DNA of 39,361 nucleotides from Candidatus Poribacteria bacterium (GCA_022822085.1 JAJECK010000069.1:1-39361), one strand, 5' to 3'. Positions 7,501-15,913 are shown, counted from the first letter of the stretch. The notes: generated by a model from the letters alone, not told the origin. A program made the numbers and translations.

Positions 7501-8577
7501 ATGTCTAAACGCGATGATTACATTGCCTTTATCAGCGAGTTTAAAACGATCTCACCAACGATTACCGATGAGCAACGTAAAGGGCTTCTTCGTCGTGCTG
7601 TTCAACAGCACGGAATTTCCGTTGATGACGCAGATGAAATACTGAACGCATCAGGAATTACTATCGGTGAGAAAATTGATTACTTTGATATTTTAGGGTT
7701 TGCTATAGAAGATTTACACAACCAAAGCGAAAGTGATATAGGACCTCAAGTTGATGATGCACATAGTAGGCTCTATACGGCATCATTAAATGCTGGGGCA
7801 CGGGTTCGTCCTGATGGTTCAACAGAAGAACAGTGGCGTGCACTCCTGAATCAGGCACGTGATATTCTCAAAGATGCACAGAAACGTCAAGCACACATTT
7901 TAATGCTTCAAACTGATGTGTTGACACTGCCTGAGACTCTCTCCGACTTAGAATTATCCCCCTCCGAACAAGCTGTATCAAGTAAAGCCATCGTAGTTGA
8001 TCAACCGCAAGAGATTGATTTGGACAGCAGAGGTAGTGAATCTACAAGCGATGCGACATTTTCATCCACGACTATTTTCCAACGAATTAATTCCTTTCTC
8101 GGAAAAATTGAAAACGGTTTATTGTGTCTGATAATTGCAATGATGATTGGACTTGCAGTCCTTGAAATTGTGTTGCGTTACGGATTTAAAACGAGTTTTT
8201 TATGGAAGCACCTTCTGCTTCAGAACTTGACTCTCTGGATGTGTTTTCTTGGTGCCGCCCTTGCTTCCTCTGAAAGGCGGCACATTAGCATTGATGCCCT
8301 GAACAGGATTTTACCCACCAACATTTCCCGATATACCGGCTATATTATTGATGTGCTGAGTCTGATTGTTGTAGGCATTTTGGCATATTTCGGTTTTGAC
8401 TTTCTGATAGAAGAACAAAAAAGCCCTGCCACTATAGGCATTATTCCTATGTGGTGGGTAAAGACGATAATACCGTTCGGGTTTGTCCTCATCGGAATTC
8501 ACCTGATACTTCAAATATGCATCAAGTTAACGGGTAAAGACCAGTTGATGGAAGATGCTGAAGGAGAACCTGAGTAA
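7501..8577 (+). CDS. TRAP transporter small permease (DctQ type) with a J-domain-like N-terminal extension
   Basis: The 358-residue protein has about 190 soluble residues before a normal DctQ domain. The C-terminal half holds four hydrophobic segments (about 203-224, 238-255, 278-300, 318-338) and the family-like EIVLRYGF, NLTLWMCFLGAALASSERRHISID. Residues 58-133 read FDILGF...DDAHSRLY...LLNQARDILKDAQKR, the outline of a DnaJ J-domain with the HPD tripeptide lost. TRAP systems import organic acids with a periplasmic binding protein, DctM and DctQ; no dctP is visible nearby. The stop overlaps the dctM start by one base (TAATG). The ribosome site is weak (GAG about 10 nt upstream). Confidence 0.85.
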   Translation: MSKRDDYIAFISEFKTISPTITDEQRKGLLRRAVQQHGISVDDADEILNASGITIGEKIDYFDILGFAIEDLHNQSESDIGPQVDDAHSRLYTASLNAGARVRPDGSTEEQWRALLNQARDILKDAQKRQAHILMLQTDVLTLPETLSDLELSPSEQAVSSKAIVVDQPQEIDLDSRGSESTSDATFSSTTIFQRINSFLGKIENGLLCLIIAMMIGLAVLEIVLRYGFKTSFLWKHLLLQNLTLWMCFLGAALASSERRHISIDALNRILPTNISRYTGYIIDVLSLIVVGILAYFGFDFLIEEQKSPATIGIIPMWWVKTIIPFGFVLIGIHLILQICIKLTGKDQLMEDAEGEPE

Positions 8578-9863
8578 TGGGATATATTGTCGGCATCGGA
8601 TTAGTCGGTTTTGCCCTTTTAGGTGGCGCGCTTTTTGTTCTACTTGGCGGTGCTACGATTATCGGTTATGCGATGGCAGGTGAACCGATTTCAACTATTC
8701 TGATTGATATTAACAGACTGACTAAGAATTCAACAATACTGATCATCCCGCTATTTACATTCGCGGGGTATATTATTGCAGAGGGGAAAGCACCACAAAG
8801 GTTAGTTGCGTTTGCCCGTGCCAGTGTTGGTTGGTTGCCGGGTGGAATTGCGGTTGTCGTTCTCATCACTTGCGCTTTTTTTACTACATTTACTGGTGCC
8901 TCCGGTGTAACCATTATTGCTCTCGGTGGATTGGTCTACCCCATTTTACGAGAAACTTATAACGAGAAGTTTTCACTGGGTTTGATTACTGCTTCGGGGA
9001 GTATAGGTCTCCTCTTTCCACCAAGTATTCCCCTAATTCTCTATGCCATTATCGCACAAGTCCCGATTGACAGTATGTTTTTTGCAGGAATCATACCGGG
9101 GATAATAATACTTGTTATCCTAAGTTTCTACTGTAGCGGATGGAGTGTTGTTAAGCGGACAGAGACGACCCGATTTGACTTTTCTGTATTCCTCCGATCC
9201 TTATGGGATGCCAAATGGGAACTGTTATTGCCATTTCTCGTGCTTGGAGGTATCCTCACAGGTGTCGTTACACTTGATGAAGTTGCGGCATTGACAGTCA
9301 TATATGTCTGTGTCGTGGAGATGTTTATCCACCGGTCCATTTCTATTAAAGTCTTACCACGCATTGTGAAAGAAAGCATGGTGCTTGTTGGGGCAATTCT
9401 TATTATTCTGGGTATTGCTCTGGCACTGACCAACTATCTGATTACGCTTGACGTGCCAACAACTGTTCTTGATTGGATAGAGTCATGGACAGATAGCCAA
9501 GTGGTAACACTCATCGGTCTGAATATTTTCCTCCTGATCGTAGGGTGTTTGATGGATATTTTTTCTGCGATTATTATTGTCGTTCCTTTACTGCTGCCTA
9601 TCGCAGACCAATTTGGTATTGACAAGGTTCATCTCGGTATTATTGTTCTAACTAACCTTGAGATCGGTTATCTCACGCCGCCTGTTGGGATGAATCTGTT
9701 TATTTCAAGTATGAAGTTTGAAAGGTCGGTGGTGTTGCTCTATCGGTCTGTTATCCTGTTTATTGCTTTGTTGTTGATTGCACTCATACTTGTGACTTAT
9801 ATTCCGGATTTGAGTCTCTGGCTTCCGCGCGTGCTTGGTAAAATGTCTGAGCCGTTGTTGTGA
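8577..9863 (+). CDS. TRAP transporter large permease (DctM type)
   Basis: The 428-residue, strongly hydrophobic protein is of normal family length, with about a dozen membrane segments. Family-typical stretches are visible: the PLFTFAGYIIAEG region, FFTTFTGASGVTIIALGG, LGLITASGSIGLLFPPSIPLILY, and LEIGYLTPPVGMNLFISS near the end. It forms the ion-coupled channel of a TRAP carrier together with DctQ. AAGGAG sits 9 nt before the ATG, in the end of dctQ. The periplasmic binding protein that sets the substrate is not in the window, so substrate cannot be stated; the larA-like genes just upstream hint at a hydroxyacid. Confidence 0.93.
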   Translation: MGYIVGIGLVGFALLGGALFVLLGGATIIGYAMAGEPISTILIDINRLTKNSTILIIPLFTFAGYIIAEGKAPQRLVAFARASVGWLPGGIAVVVLITCAFFTTFTGASGVTIIALGGLVYPILRETYNEKFSLGLITASGSIGLLFPPSIPLILYAIIAQVPIDSMFFAGIIPGIIILVILSFYCSGWSVVKRTETTRFDFSVFLRSLWDAKWELLLPFLVLGGILTGVVTLDEVAALTVIYVCVVEMFIHRSISIKVLPRIVKESMVLVGAILIILGIALALTNYLITLDVPTTVLDWIESWTDSQVVTLIGLNIFLLIVGCLMDIFSAIIIVVPLLLPIADQFGIDKVHLGIIVLTNLEIGYLTPPVGMNLFISSMKFERSVVLLYRSVILFIALLLIALILVTYIPDLSLWLPRVLGKMSEPLL

Positions 9864-9892
9864 ACTGCATCTGCCACCCTATCCAACTGTCT

Positions 9893-9940
9893 TATACCAT
9901 TTCTACGTGATTATGCAGCACTGTTTTTTAGGTCGGGTTT
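9893..9940 (+). repeat. MITE-like element, family B, left half only
   Basis: TATACCATTTCTACGTGATT...TTTTTTAGGTCGGGTT matches the left edge and the first part of the core of the copies at 7302 and 18900. The match stops abruptly after AGGTCGGGTT, and no right edge follows. The sequence then runs into the tail of an unrelated coding frame. Confidence 0.6.
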
Positions 9941-10106
9941 TGCAAACTCACCCACTATTGACCAGGGGTATTTAGTTTTCGGTTTTCCTATTGAATTTAT
10001 CACAGATGCTGGAGAAGAAGGCAGCGCGGTATCACCAACGACCGTGTCAGATGATTCTGCATCCGTCCCAAATAACGCTGTACCCGCTCCTGGCAATGGC
10101 GATTGA
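9933..10106 (+). pseudogene. 3' remnant of a protein gene, fused to the half MITE
   Basis: One frame stays open to TGA at 10104-10106. It reads DQGYLVFGFPIEFITDAG..., then an acidic, low-complexity tail ending PAPGNGD. The GYLVFGFPIE pattern looks like the last strand of large secreted or cell-surface proteins, but I cannot name a family. There is no start codon or ribosome site; the 5' part appears lost at the MITE junction. A second short frame (10097-10203, VFAIGYEQELEDKL...) is also without a start. From 10107 to 10230 nothing convincing is seen. Confidence 0.4.
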
Positions 10107-10230
10107 TGACGTGGTCTTTGCGATTGGATATGAACAGGAATTAGAGGACAAACTGAACGATCGGAAGTTTCAAGCTTCTCTACATGATAGAAAATTGGGA
10201 TGACTTACTATTATGGTGTTGGGATGGTTT

Positions 10231-10695
10231 CTATTGGGACCTGGGTAATTTAATAAAATCCCCAACAATATTTTGAAGTTCGATTATGGTTTTCATTATT
10301 TCATCCGTAGTTGTTATATTTTTATTAAATATAATATTTATAGCATCAATTTTTTGAGTGTTTGTATCTACGTTAGATGATAACGCATCTATTTTTTCCG
10401 TATTTGTCTTTGCAGTTGAGCGTAGTTTGTCAATCTCAAGAAAAAATCTTTCAAATCCGTTTTCAAATTTCGTATTTAGATTGTTCATTTCATTTCTAAG
10501 GTGCGTATAGTCGTTTTTTGTTGCTTCTGAAGCGTTAGCAATCTTGGTATTCAGATTGGTAATCTCGTTTATGAGACGCGTATATTCATTTGCTTCCGCA
10601 TCTGATTGTCTTTTGCGGTTATACCAGCAAGAAAAGAAAAGAATTACACCGGCGGCTATAATTGAACCGCCTGCACCGATTAGCATGTTCCACAT
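10231..10695 (-). CDS. Single-pass membrane coiled-coil protein, function unknown
   Basis: This 154-residue product starts MWNMLIGAGGSIIAAGVILFF, one membrane segment (about 4-24) followed by a basic CWYNRKR stop-transfer. The rest is a long heptad-rich helix with repeated NEITNLNTKI / NEMNNLNTKF / NTEKIDALSS / NTQKIDAINI motifs, so it should form an elongated cytoplasmic coiled coil. It resembles small DUF-type t-SNARE-like or tail-fibre-like coils, but I do not recognise a family. The ribosome site is weak. The next ATG (codon 4) is an alternative start. It stands alone between a decayed region and the hsd locus, on the opposite strand. Confidence 0.6.
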   Translation of the reverse strand: MWNMLIGAGGSIIAAGVILFFSCWYNRKRQSDAEANEYTRLINEITNLNTKIANASEATKNDYTHLRNEMNNLNTKFENGFERFFLEIDKLRSTAKTNTEKIDALSSNVDTNTQKIDAINIIFNKNITTTDEIMKTIIELQNIVGDFIKLPRSQ

Positions 10696-10793
10696 TTGTT
10701 TAACGCCTTTTATTTAGTGTATCTCCTTTTATTTAGTGTATGAAAAGTATAAGGATTAATTGTCAAAATGTCAAGTGAAAATGAGGTAGGTAA

Positions 10794-10959
10794 ATGGCTG
10801 TAGATATAGGCATTCGCATAATAGCGGACAACATGATGGGTCGTGACTTTGATGCACTGGTCGGTGACCTGAAACGGCAGCGGTGAAGAATCCCATGAAG
10901 CGTTAGATCGTGCCCAAGACTTCATTGCCCTGACTATTGACCGACACACAAGTTTTTGA
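10794..10959 (+). pseudogene. Small frameshifted ORF upstream of hsdM
   Basis: After GAGGTAGG, ATG 10794 opens MAVDIGIRIIADNMMGRDFDALVGDLKRQR and stops at 10884-10886. The other forward frame continues without break from GSGEESHEALDRAQDFIALTIDRHTSF to TGA at 10957-10959. The pair reads as one short gene broken by a one-base change near 10872-10882. I do not recognise the product. Its 3' end overlaps the hsdM promoter. Confidence 0.35.
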
Positions 10960-10965
10960 TATACT
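10937..10965 (+). promoter_or_regulatory. Sigma-70-type promoter for hsdM
   Basis: TTGACC at 10937-10942 and TATACT at 10960-10965 are separated by exactly 17 nt. Each hexamer is one mismatch from consensus. Transcription would start near 10972. The hsdM ATG at 10996 follows GGAAGGAAG (10982-10990). Confidence 0.7.
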
Positions 10966-10995
10966 ATTGCGATAACCACACGGAAGGAAGCACGC

Positions 10996-13459
10996 ATGGC
11001 AATAAAGAAATCACAACTGTACTCTTCACTTTGGCAAAGCTGCGACGAACTCCGCGGCGGAATGGACGCATCACAATATAAAGATTACATCCTCACCCTG
11101 CTGTTCATGAAATATGTCTCCGACAAGGCAGAAAGAAACCCCTACCAGGTTATTCAAGTGCCGGAAAGCGGTAGTTTCGCCGATATGGTAAAACTGAAAG
11201 GCACTGCAGAGATTGGCGATAAGATCAACAAGATCATCGCAAAATTCGCAGAGGCAAACGAACTGGATAATTTTCACGCGATGGCAGACTTCAACGATTC
11301 CAGCAAACTTGGCAGAGGTAAGGAGATGGTAGACCGCCTCTCTAAACTGGTCGGTATTTTTGACAATTTGGATCTCGGTGCAAACAGAGCGGAGGGAGAT
11401 GACCTGCTCGGTGATGCTTATGAGTATCTGATGCGAAATTTTGCCACAGAGTCGGGTAAAAGCAAAGGACAGTTCTACACACCCGCCGAAGTTTCACGTA
11501 TTATGGCGAAAGTTATCGGCATCGGTTCGGAAACCAGAAAGAGCTGGACAATCTACGATCCGACTTGCGGTTCCGGTTCTCTCCTTATCAAGGCAACGGA
11601 TGAGGCACCGCGCGGACTAACACCGTATGGACAGGAAAAGGATAATGCAACTTATGCACTTGCCCTGATGAACATGATTATCCACGATATTACAAACGCG
11701 GAGCTTTGGCACGATAACACGCTTTCTGCTCCATACTCGTGGGGAACAGATGACACGTTAAAAACCTTCGACTTTGCTGTTGCAAATCCACCCTTTTCTG
11801 ACAAAGCGTGGCGAACGGGATTTGATCCTGAACATGACCTATACAATCGTTTTGAATACGGAATTCCACCAGCGAAAAATGGTGATTATGCATTCCTGTT
11901 GCACTTCATCGCATCGCTCAAAAGCACAGGAAAAGGCGCGAGCATCCTACCGCACGGCGTGCTATTCCGTGGTAACAAAGAAGCAGATATCCGCAGAAAC
12001 CTCATCAAACACGGATATATCAAAGGGATCATCGGCTTACCCGCTAATCTGTTCTACGGGACTGGTATCCCCGCCTGTATCATCGTGATTGACAAGGAGA
12101 ATTCTGATGTCCGTACCGACATCTTTATGATAGAATGCAAGTAAGGGTTTCCTCAAAGATGGCAACAAGAACCGTCTCCGCGCACAGGACATCCACAAAA
12201 TTGTCTCTGTTTTCAACAATCAGACCGAAATAGATGGCTATTCACGTCTGGTACCAATAGATGAGATCGAAAGTGCAGCCAACGACTATAACCTCAATAT
12301 CCCACGCTATATTGACAACAGTGAACCCGAAGACTTGCATGACCTTAACGCACACCTCAACGGCGGCATCCCCGACACCGATATTGACGCTTTCAAAGAC
12401 TATTGGCGGGTATTTCCAACGTTACGTAATGCACTGTTCACAGAAAACGGCAGACCCGGTTACAGCGACCCACAGGTGGACACACAGCAGATAAAAACGA
12501 CTATCCTCTCACATAACGAATTCACCGCTTACCAACAACGCGTGACATCTGTCTTTGAGGTGTGGCGCGACACACACAAATCGTTACTTGGTGACATTGA
12601 CGCGAATACCAAACCCAGAGATGTTATTTTGGCACTATCAGAAAACATATTAGCGCGCTTTGCAGACCTGCCACTCCTCGACCCCTACGATGTATACCAA
12701 AAACTGATGGACTATTGGGATGAGGTGATGCAGGACGATGTGTATCTCATCACTACAGATGGATGGGTGAAGGCATTGCAACCGCGCGACATCATTCAAG
12801 ACAAAAACCTCAAGGAAACCCCCGACCTCACTATCAAGAAAGAGAAATATAAGATGGACCTGATTCCACCAGCATTGATCGTTGCACGCTATTTTCCCGA
12901 TGAACAGGTGGAAATTGACACACTCCAAACTGCTCTGGAAACTGCTGAACAGGCACTTGAGGAATACATTGAAGAGCACACCGGTGAGGACGGATTGCTT
13001 GCAGAGGCTACCAACGACAGCGGTAACGTCACCAAAACCAGTGTGAACGCACGGCTCAAAGAACTCACACCTGATTTGATGACACTAAACGATGCAGAAG
13101 ATGATGACGAGGAACGCGATGCCCTTGAACACTGCCTGTCCCTAATTGTTGCGAAATCTAAAGCGGACAAGGCATTGAAGGACGCACAACTTGCACTGGA
13201 TAAACAGGTGCTGGCACGCTACGATACACTCACCGAAACCGAAATCAAGCAGCTCGTGATTGACGATAAATGGCTCGCTACAATCCAAGCAGCAATCACC
13301 GGTGAAGTACAACGATTGACGCAAGACCTCACCGAGCGCGTGAAAGAATTGGAGGAACGTTACGCACAACCGTTGCCGGCTTTTGTAAGCAATGTGCAGG
13401 AGTTTAGCATGAAAGTTGATAAGCATTTGTTGAATATGGGGGTAGATTGGCATGAGTAA
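10996..13459 (+). pseudogene. hsdM: Type I DNA adenine methyltransferase subunit (HsdM), split by a one-base frameshift
   Basis: The first part (10996-12144) begins MAIKKSQLYSSLWQSCDELR and carries the SAM-binding motif DPTCGSGS (188-195) and the catalytic NPPF (264-267) of N6-adenine methylases. It ends IFMIECK-stop. Reading ATAGAATGCAAG as ATAGATGCAAG (one A fewer, 12133-12136) gives the family's IFMIDASKGFLKDGNKNRLR, which continues without a stop to 13459 through IVSVFNNQTEIDGYSRLVP and a long coiled-coil C-terminus. Repaired length is about 820 residues, the long HsdM form. The break is either real decay, a programmed or phase-variable shift, or a sequencing error. It shares 8 nt with hsdS. 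No hsdR lies on either side. Confidence 0.9.
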
Positions 13460-14615
13460 TCAGCAAAGATTCAGCGGTGAATGGGAGACGAAGCGGTTTG
13501 AAGAAGTTTTCAAACGTCTGAATGGTAATTTTCACAAAATTCCGACCTCTGAGTATAGTTTTAATGGACTTCATCCGGTTATTGATCAAGGACAGAAAAC
13601 TATTATTGCATACTCAGATCGAACAGAAAAATTGTTTAAATGCCCTGCAAATGGAGTTATTGTATTTGGAGACCACACTCGGATCGTGAAATATGTAGAT
13701 ATGGATTTCCTTATTGGTGCTGATGGAACACAACTGATCACGACACGAAGTGACGGTATCACAAAATTTTTCTTCTATCAACTTTCAAAAAAAGATATTC
13801 CTAACACAGGCTATAATAGACATTTTAAGTTTTTAATAGATTTAACATTTGAAATTCCAAATATAGAAGAACAACGCGCTATTGCCGAAGTACTGTCAGA
13901 TGTAGACGGGTTAATCAACGCATTGGACGCACTCATCGCTAAGAAGCGTGCTATCAAGCAAGCTACTATGCAGCAACTGCTCACTGGCAAGACACGCCTC
14001 CCCGGTTTCAGTGGGGATTGGGAGACAAAGCGATTAGGGGAAATTGCGTCATTTTTTAAGGGTTCAAGTCTATTTACTAAAACAGATATGTCTCTTGACG
14101 GAAAAAGACGGTGTATCCATTACGGGGAACTATTTACAACTTATGGTGAATGTATTTCTGAAGTTTTGCATGGGACTGATAGAGAGGAGTCATTTTTCTT
14201 ATCTGTGAGTAACGATGTCCTAATGCCAGCATCAGATGTCACTCCTAACGGTCTAGCTACTGCAAGTTGTATAAGCGAGTCTGATATTATTCTTGGCGGT
14301 GATATTTTAGTCATTAGAGTTCCTGCTGAAGTCCTCAATGGTGTGTTTCTCGCTTATGCGATCAAAATCAATCGCAATCAGGTAATGCAACTTGTTACAG
14401 GAACAACCGTTTATCACTTATACGGTCGTGACATGGCGAATTTCTCTTTTGTAATGCCGAGTGTTCAAGAACAGAATGCAATCGTCCGTGTCCTCTCCGA
14501 TATGGATGCCGAGATCGCCGCATTGGAACAACGTAGAGACAAAACCATCGCCATCAAACAGGGCATGATGCAGCAGTTGCTTACGGGAAAGGTACGGTTG
14601 TTGAAATCTGAATAA
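13452..14615 (+). CDS. hsdS: Type I restriction-modification specificity subunit (HsdS)
   Basis: HsdS chooses the two-part DNA target for the HsdM methylase. The 387-residue protein has two target-recognition domains (about 1-135 and 195-340). Each is followed by a near-identical helical spacer: EEQRAIAEVLSDVDGLINAL...KQATMQQLLTGKTRL, and QEQNAIVRVLSDMDAEIAAL...KQGMMQQLLTGKVRL. GDWETKRLGEI after the first spacer repeats the GEWETKRFEEV start, the usual internal symmetry. It is complete and overlaps the hsdM 3' end. With hsdM shifted and hsdR absent, activity is doubtful unless the frameshift is suppressed. Confidence 0.93.
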   Translation: MSNQQRFSGEWETKRFEEVFKRLNGNFHKIPTSEYSFNGLHPVIDQGQKTIIAYSDRTEKLFKCPANGVIVFGDHTRIVKYVDMDFLIGADGTQLITTRSDGITKFFFYQLSKKDIPNTGYNRHFKFLIDLTFEIPNIEEQRAIAEVLSDVDGLINALDALIAKKRAIKQATMQQLLTGKTRLPGFSGDWETKRLGEIASFFKGSSLFTKTDMSLDGKRRCIHYGELFTTYGECISEVLHGTDREESFFLSVSNDVLMPASDVTPNGLATASCISESDIILGGDILVIRVPAEVLNGVFLAYAIKINRNQVMQLVTGTTVYHLYGRDMANFSFVMPSVQEQNAIVRVLSDMDAEIAALEQRRDKTIAIKQGMMQQLLTGKVRLLKSE

Positions 14616-14686
14616 ATTATTATAAACAATTGTTTAGGTTAACCATTGCCTTTTATTTGTGTTTTGGTGGGTTTAAGAGTATAATT

Positions 14687-14806
14687 AAAGAACCGTCAAA
14701 CACTCAAATATGGGGCAGTAGTTTAACGGAAAAACTACCGTGGTTGTCACTCGGAAGATTGGGGTTCGATTCCCCACTGCTCCATAATGGTGTTTGACGG
14801 TTCTTT
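14687..14806. repeat. Perfect 17-bp inverted repeat enclosing the tRNA gene
   Basis: AAAGAACCGTCAAACAC at 14687-14703 and its exact complement GTGTTTGACGGTTCTTT at 14790-14806 flank the tRNA symmetrically (8 nt before it, 5 nt after it). A TATAAT at 14680-14685 with TTGTGT 17 nt upstream would start transcripts almost at the left arm. The right arm ends in TTTTG. The primary transcript could therefore fold into one long stem carrying the tRNA at its tip. Confidence 0.85.
14712..14784 (+). tRNA. tRNA gene, anticodon ambiguous (Asp-GTC or Thr-TGT)
   Basis: The cloverleaf is clear: acceptor GGGGCAG/CTGCTCC (14712-14718/14777-14783, one G-U), D arm GTTT/AAAC with loop AACGGAA, and T arm TGGGG-TTCGATT-CCCCA, then discriminator A at 14784. 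No CCA is encoded. The anticodon arm is odd. CCGTG/CTCGG (14738-14742/14750-14754) with loop GTTGTCA has a T-T mismatch and puts TGT at the anticodon position. The sequence TTGTCAC is instead the loop expected for tRNA-Asp (GTC), but then the stem pairs badly. It may be a tRNA in decay or an unusual isoacceptor. Confidence 0.75.
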
Positions 14807-14953
14807 TGTGTCCTGTATGAAAACAGAAGACAAGACAACATAAAAATTATACAATAACAGATTACACTTTGTCAAATAAAAAAGTCAATAAAAGTCAATA
14901 AAAGGGTGTGTAAAGTTTTTGTTATATGAAACCGAATTAGAAGCAAACCTGTC

Positions 14954-15039
14954 ACCCCTCTGGGGTTTATCACAGCAATATCACCGTTTTCTATACACAT
15001 TCCGCCCCGCTGGGGCTACAAAACAAGCATCGAAGATGC
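14954..15039 (+). repeat. REP-like hairpins, group 1, upstream cluster
   Basis: Three 13-nt hairpins with 5-bp stems and 3-nt loops lie at 14954-14966 (ACCCC-TCT-GGGGT), 15004-15016 (GCCCC-GCT-GGGGC) and 15027-15039 (GCATC-GAA-GATGC). They sit next to TATACAC or GTGTATAG tails. The stems differ in sequence between copies but stay complementary. The rest of 14807-15044 shows nothing else recognisable. Confidence 0.65.
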
Positions 15040-15044
15040 AAAAA

Positions 15045-15142
15045 GTGTATAGTGCTTAGTCAAGTGATAATTGATGCAAATGCTCCGATGTGTGAGTCAT
15101 CAACAAACACGTGTATAGTGCTTAGTCAAGTGATAATTGATG
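15045..15142 (+). repeat. Exact 32-bp direct repeat pair
   Basis: The same 32 bases (starting GTGTATAGTGCTTAGTCAAG) occur at 15045-15076 and 15111-15142, 34 nt apart. Each starts with the GTGTATAG tail seen on neighbouring REP hairpins. No gene overlaps. They are likely a product of REP/transposase activity or slippage. Confidence 0.85.
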
Positions 15143-15271
15143 GGTTCGGAAGGGTCGGGAATCGGAGTTCCCTCGGACTATAAGCAATCCATCGGTCCGA
15201 GCGATCTCCGAATCGCGATGGACAATAATATGTTGACAAAGCAATAGAATACGCTGGACAACTAAAAACAA

Positions 15272-15335
15272 GCACCAGCGGTGCGACAGGTGTATAGAAC
15301 GTGTTGATACCACTAATAGCAAGCCCCAGAGGGGC
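15272..15335 (-). repeat. REP-like hairpins, group 1, just upstream of the transposase
   Basis: GCACC-AGC-GGTGC (15272-15284) and GCCCC-AGA-GGGGC (15323-15335) are each followed by GTGTATA. They are in the opposite orientation to the pair downstream of the transposase (15851 and 15901), so the transposase gene is framed by inverted REPs. From 15143 to 15271 nothing coding is seen. Confidence 0.65.
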
Positions 15336-15365
15336 GAAAGGTGTATAACTTCAAGGAACAACATT

Positions 15366-15840
15366 ATGGCTGATACCTATACACAACTTTACACACACAC
15401 ATCGTCTTTGCTGTTAAAGGCAGACAACGTCTCATTCCAAAACAACACAAAGTAGCATTACACCAATATATTACTCGTATCGTTACCAACAAAAACAAAC
15501 AGTCATCCGGATCAACTCAATGCCAGATCATATACATATCCTTGTCGGTATGAAACCGGACATTGCCCTGTCTGATTTAGTGAGAGACATAAAGGCAAAT
15601 TCGTCAAAATTCATTAACAAAAAGGGATGGGTTGCCGGAAGATTTGAATGGCAAACAGGTTTTGCTGCATTTTCATATTCACATTCTCAGTTAGATGCTG
15701 TCGTTAATTATATTAAAAACCAAGAAAAACATCATGCGCGTCTGACGTTCAGAGAGGAATATATTGCGTTTTTGAAACGTTTTGATGTCCCCTATAATCC
15801 GAAATACGTTTTTGATCCAGATGACGAGTCTGAAACATGA
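15366..15840 (+). pseudogene. IS200/IS605-type (REP-associated) tyrosine transposase, two frameshifts
   Basis: Y1 transposases of this family cut and join single-stranded DNA at hairpins. Three frames make up the protein: MADTYTQLYTH from ATG 15366; IVFAVKGRQRLIPKQHKVALHQYITRIV from 15401; and, from about 15507, VIRINSMPDHIHILVGMKPD to the stop at 15838-15840. The HUH motif is HIH in PDHIHILV and the probable catalytic tyrosine is in VVNYIKNQEKHH. The first shift lies in an ACACACAC run and the second in an AAACAAACAG run. Size (about 155 residues if repaired) is right for TnpA/RAYT. The ends carry REP hairpins rather than classic IS termini. As read it is inactive. Confidence 0.85.
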
Positions 15841-15850
15841 TACACCTGTC

Positions 15851-15913
15851 ACCCCGCTGGGGTTTGGTAATTTTACAAATAACGTATCTATACACCTTTC
15901 GCACCGCTGGTGC
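15851..15913 (+). repeat. REP-like hairpins, group 1, downstream of the transposase
   Basis: ACCCC-GCT-GGGGT (15851-15863) and GCACC-GCT-GGTGC (15901-15913) are each preceded by TACACCTKTC. This is the same pattern as the upstream set, in inverted orientation to 15272/15323. Stem bases change in pairs between copies. Confidence 0.65.

Noticed and set aside
10996-12144. A complete short HsdM ending at 12144 followed by a separate new gene at 12335
   Set aside because: Frame +1 continues the family sequence (ASKGFLKDGNKNRLR...) from exactly the break, so it is one gene with an extra base.
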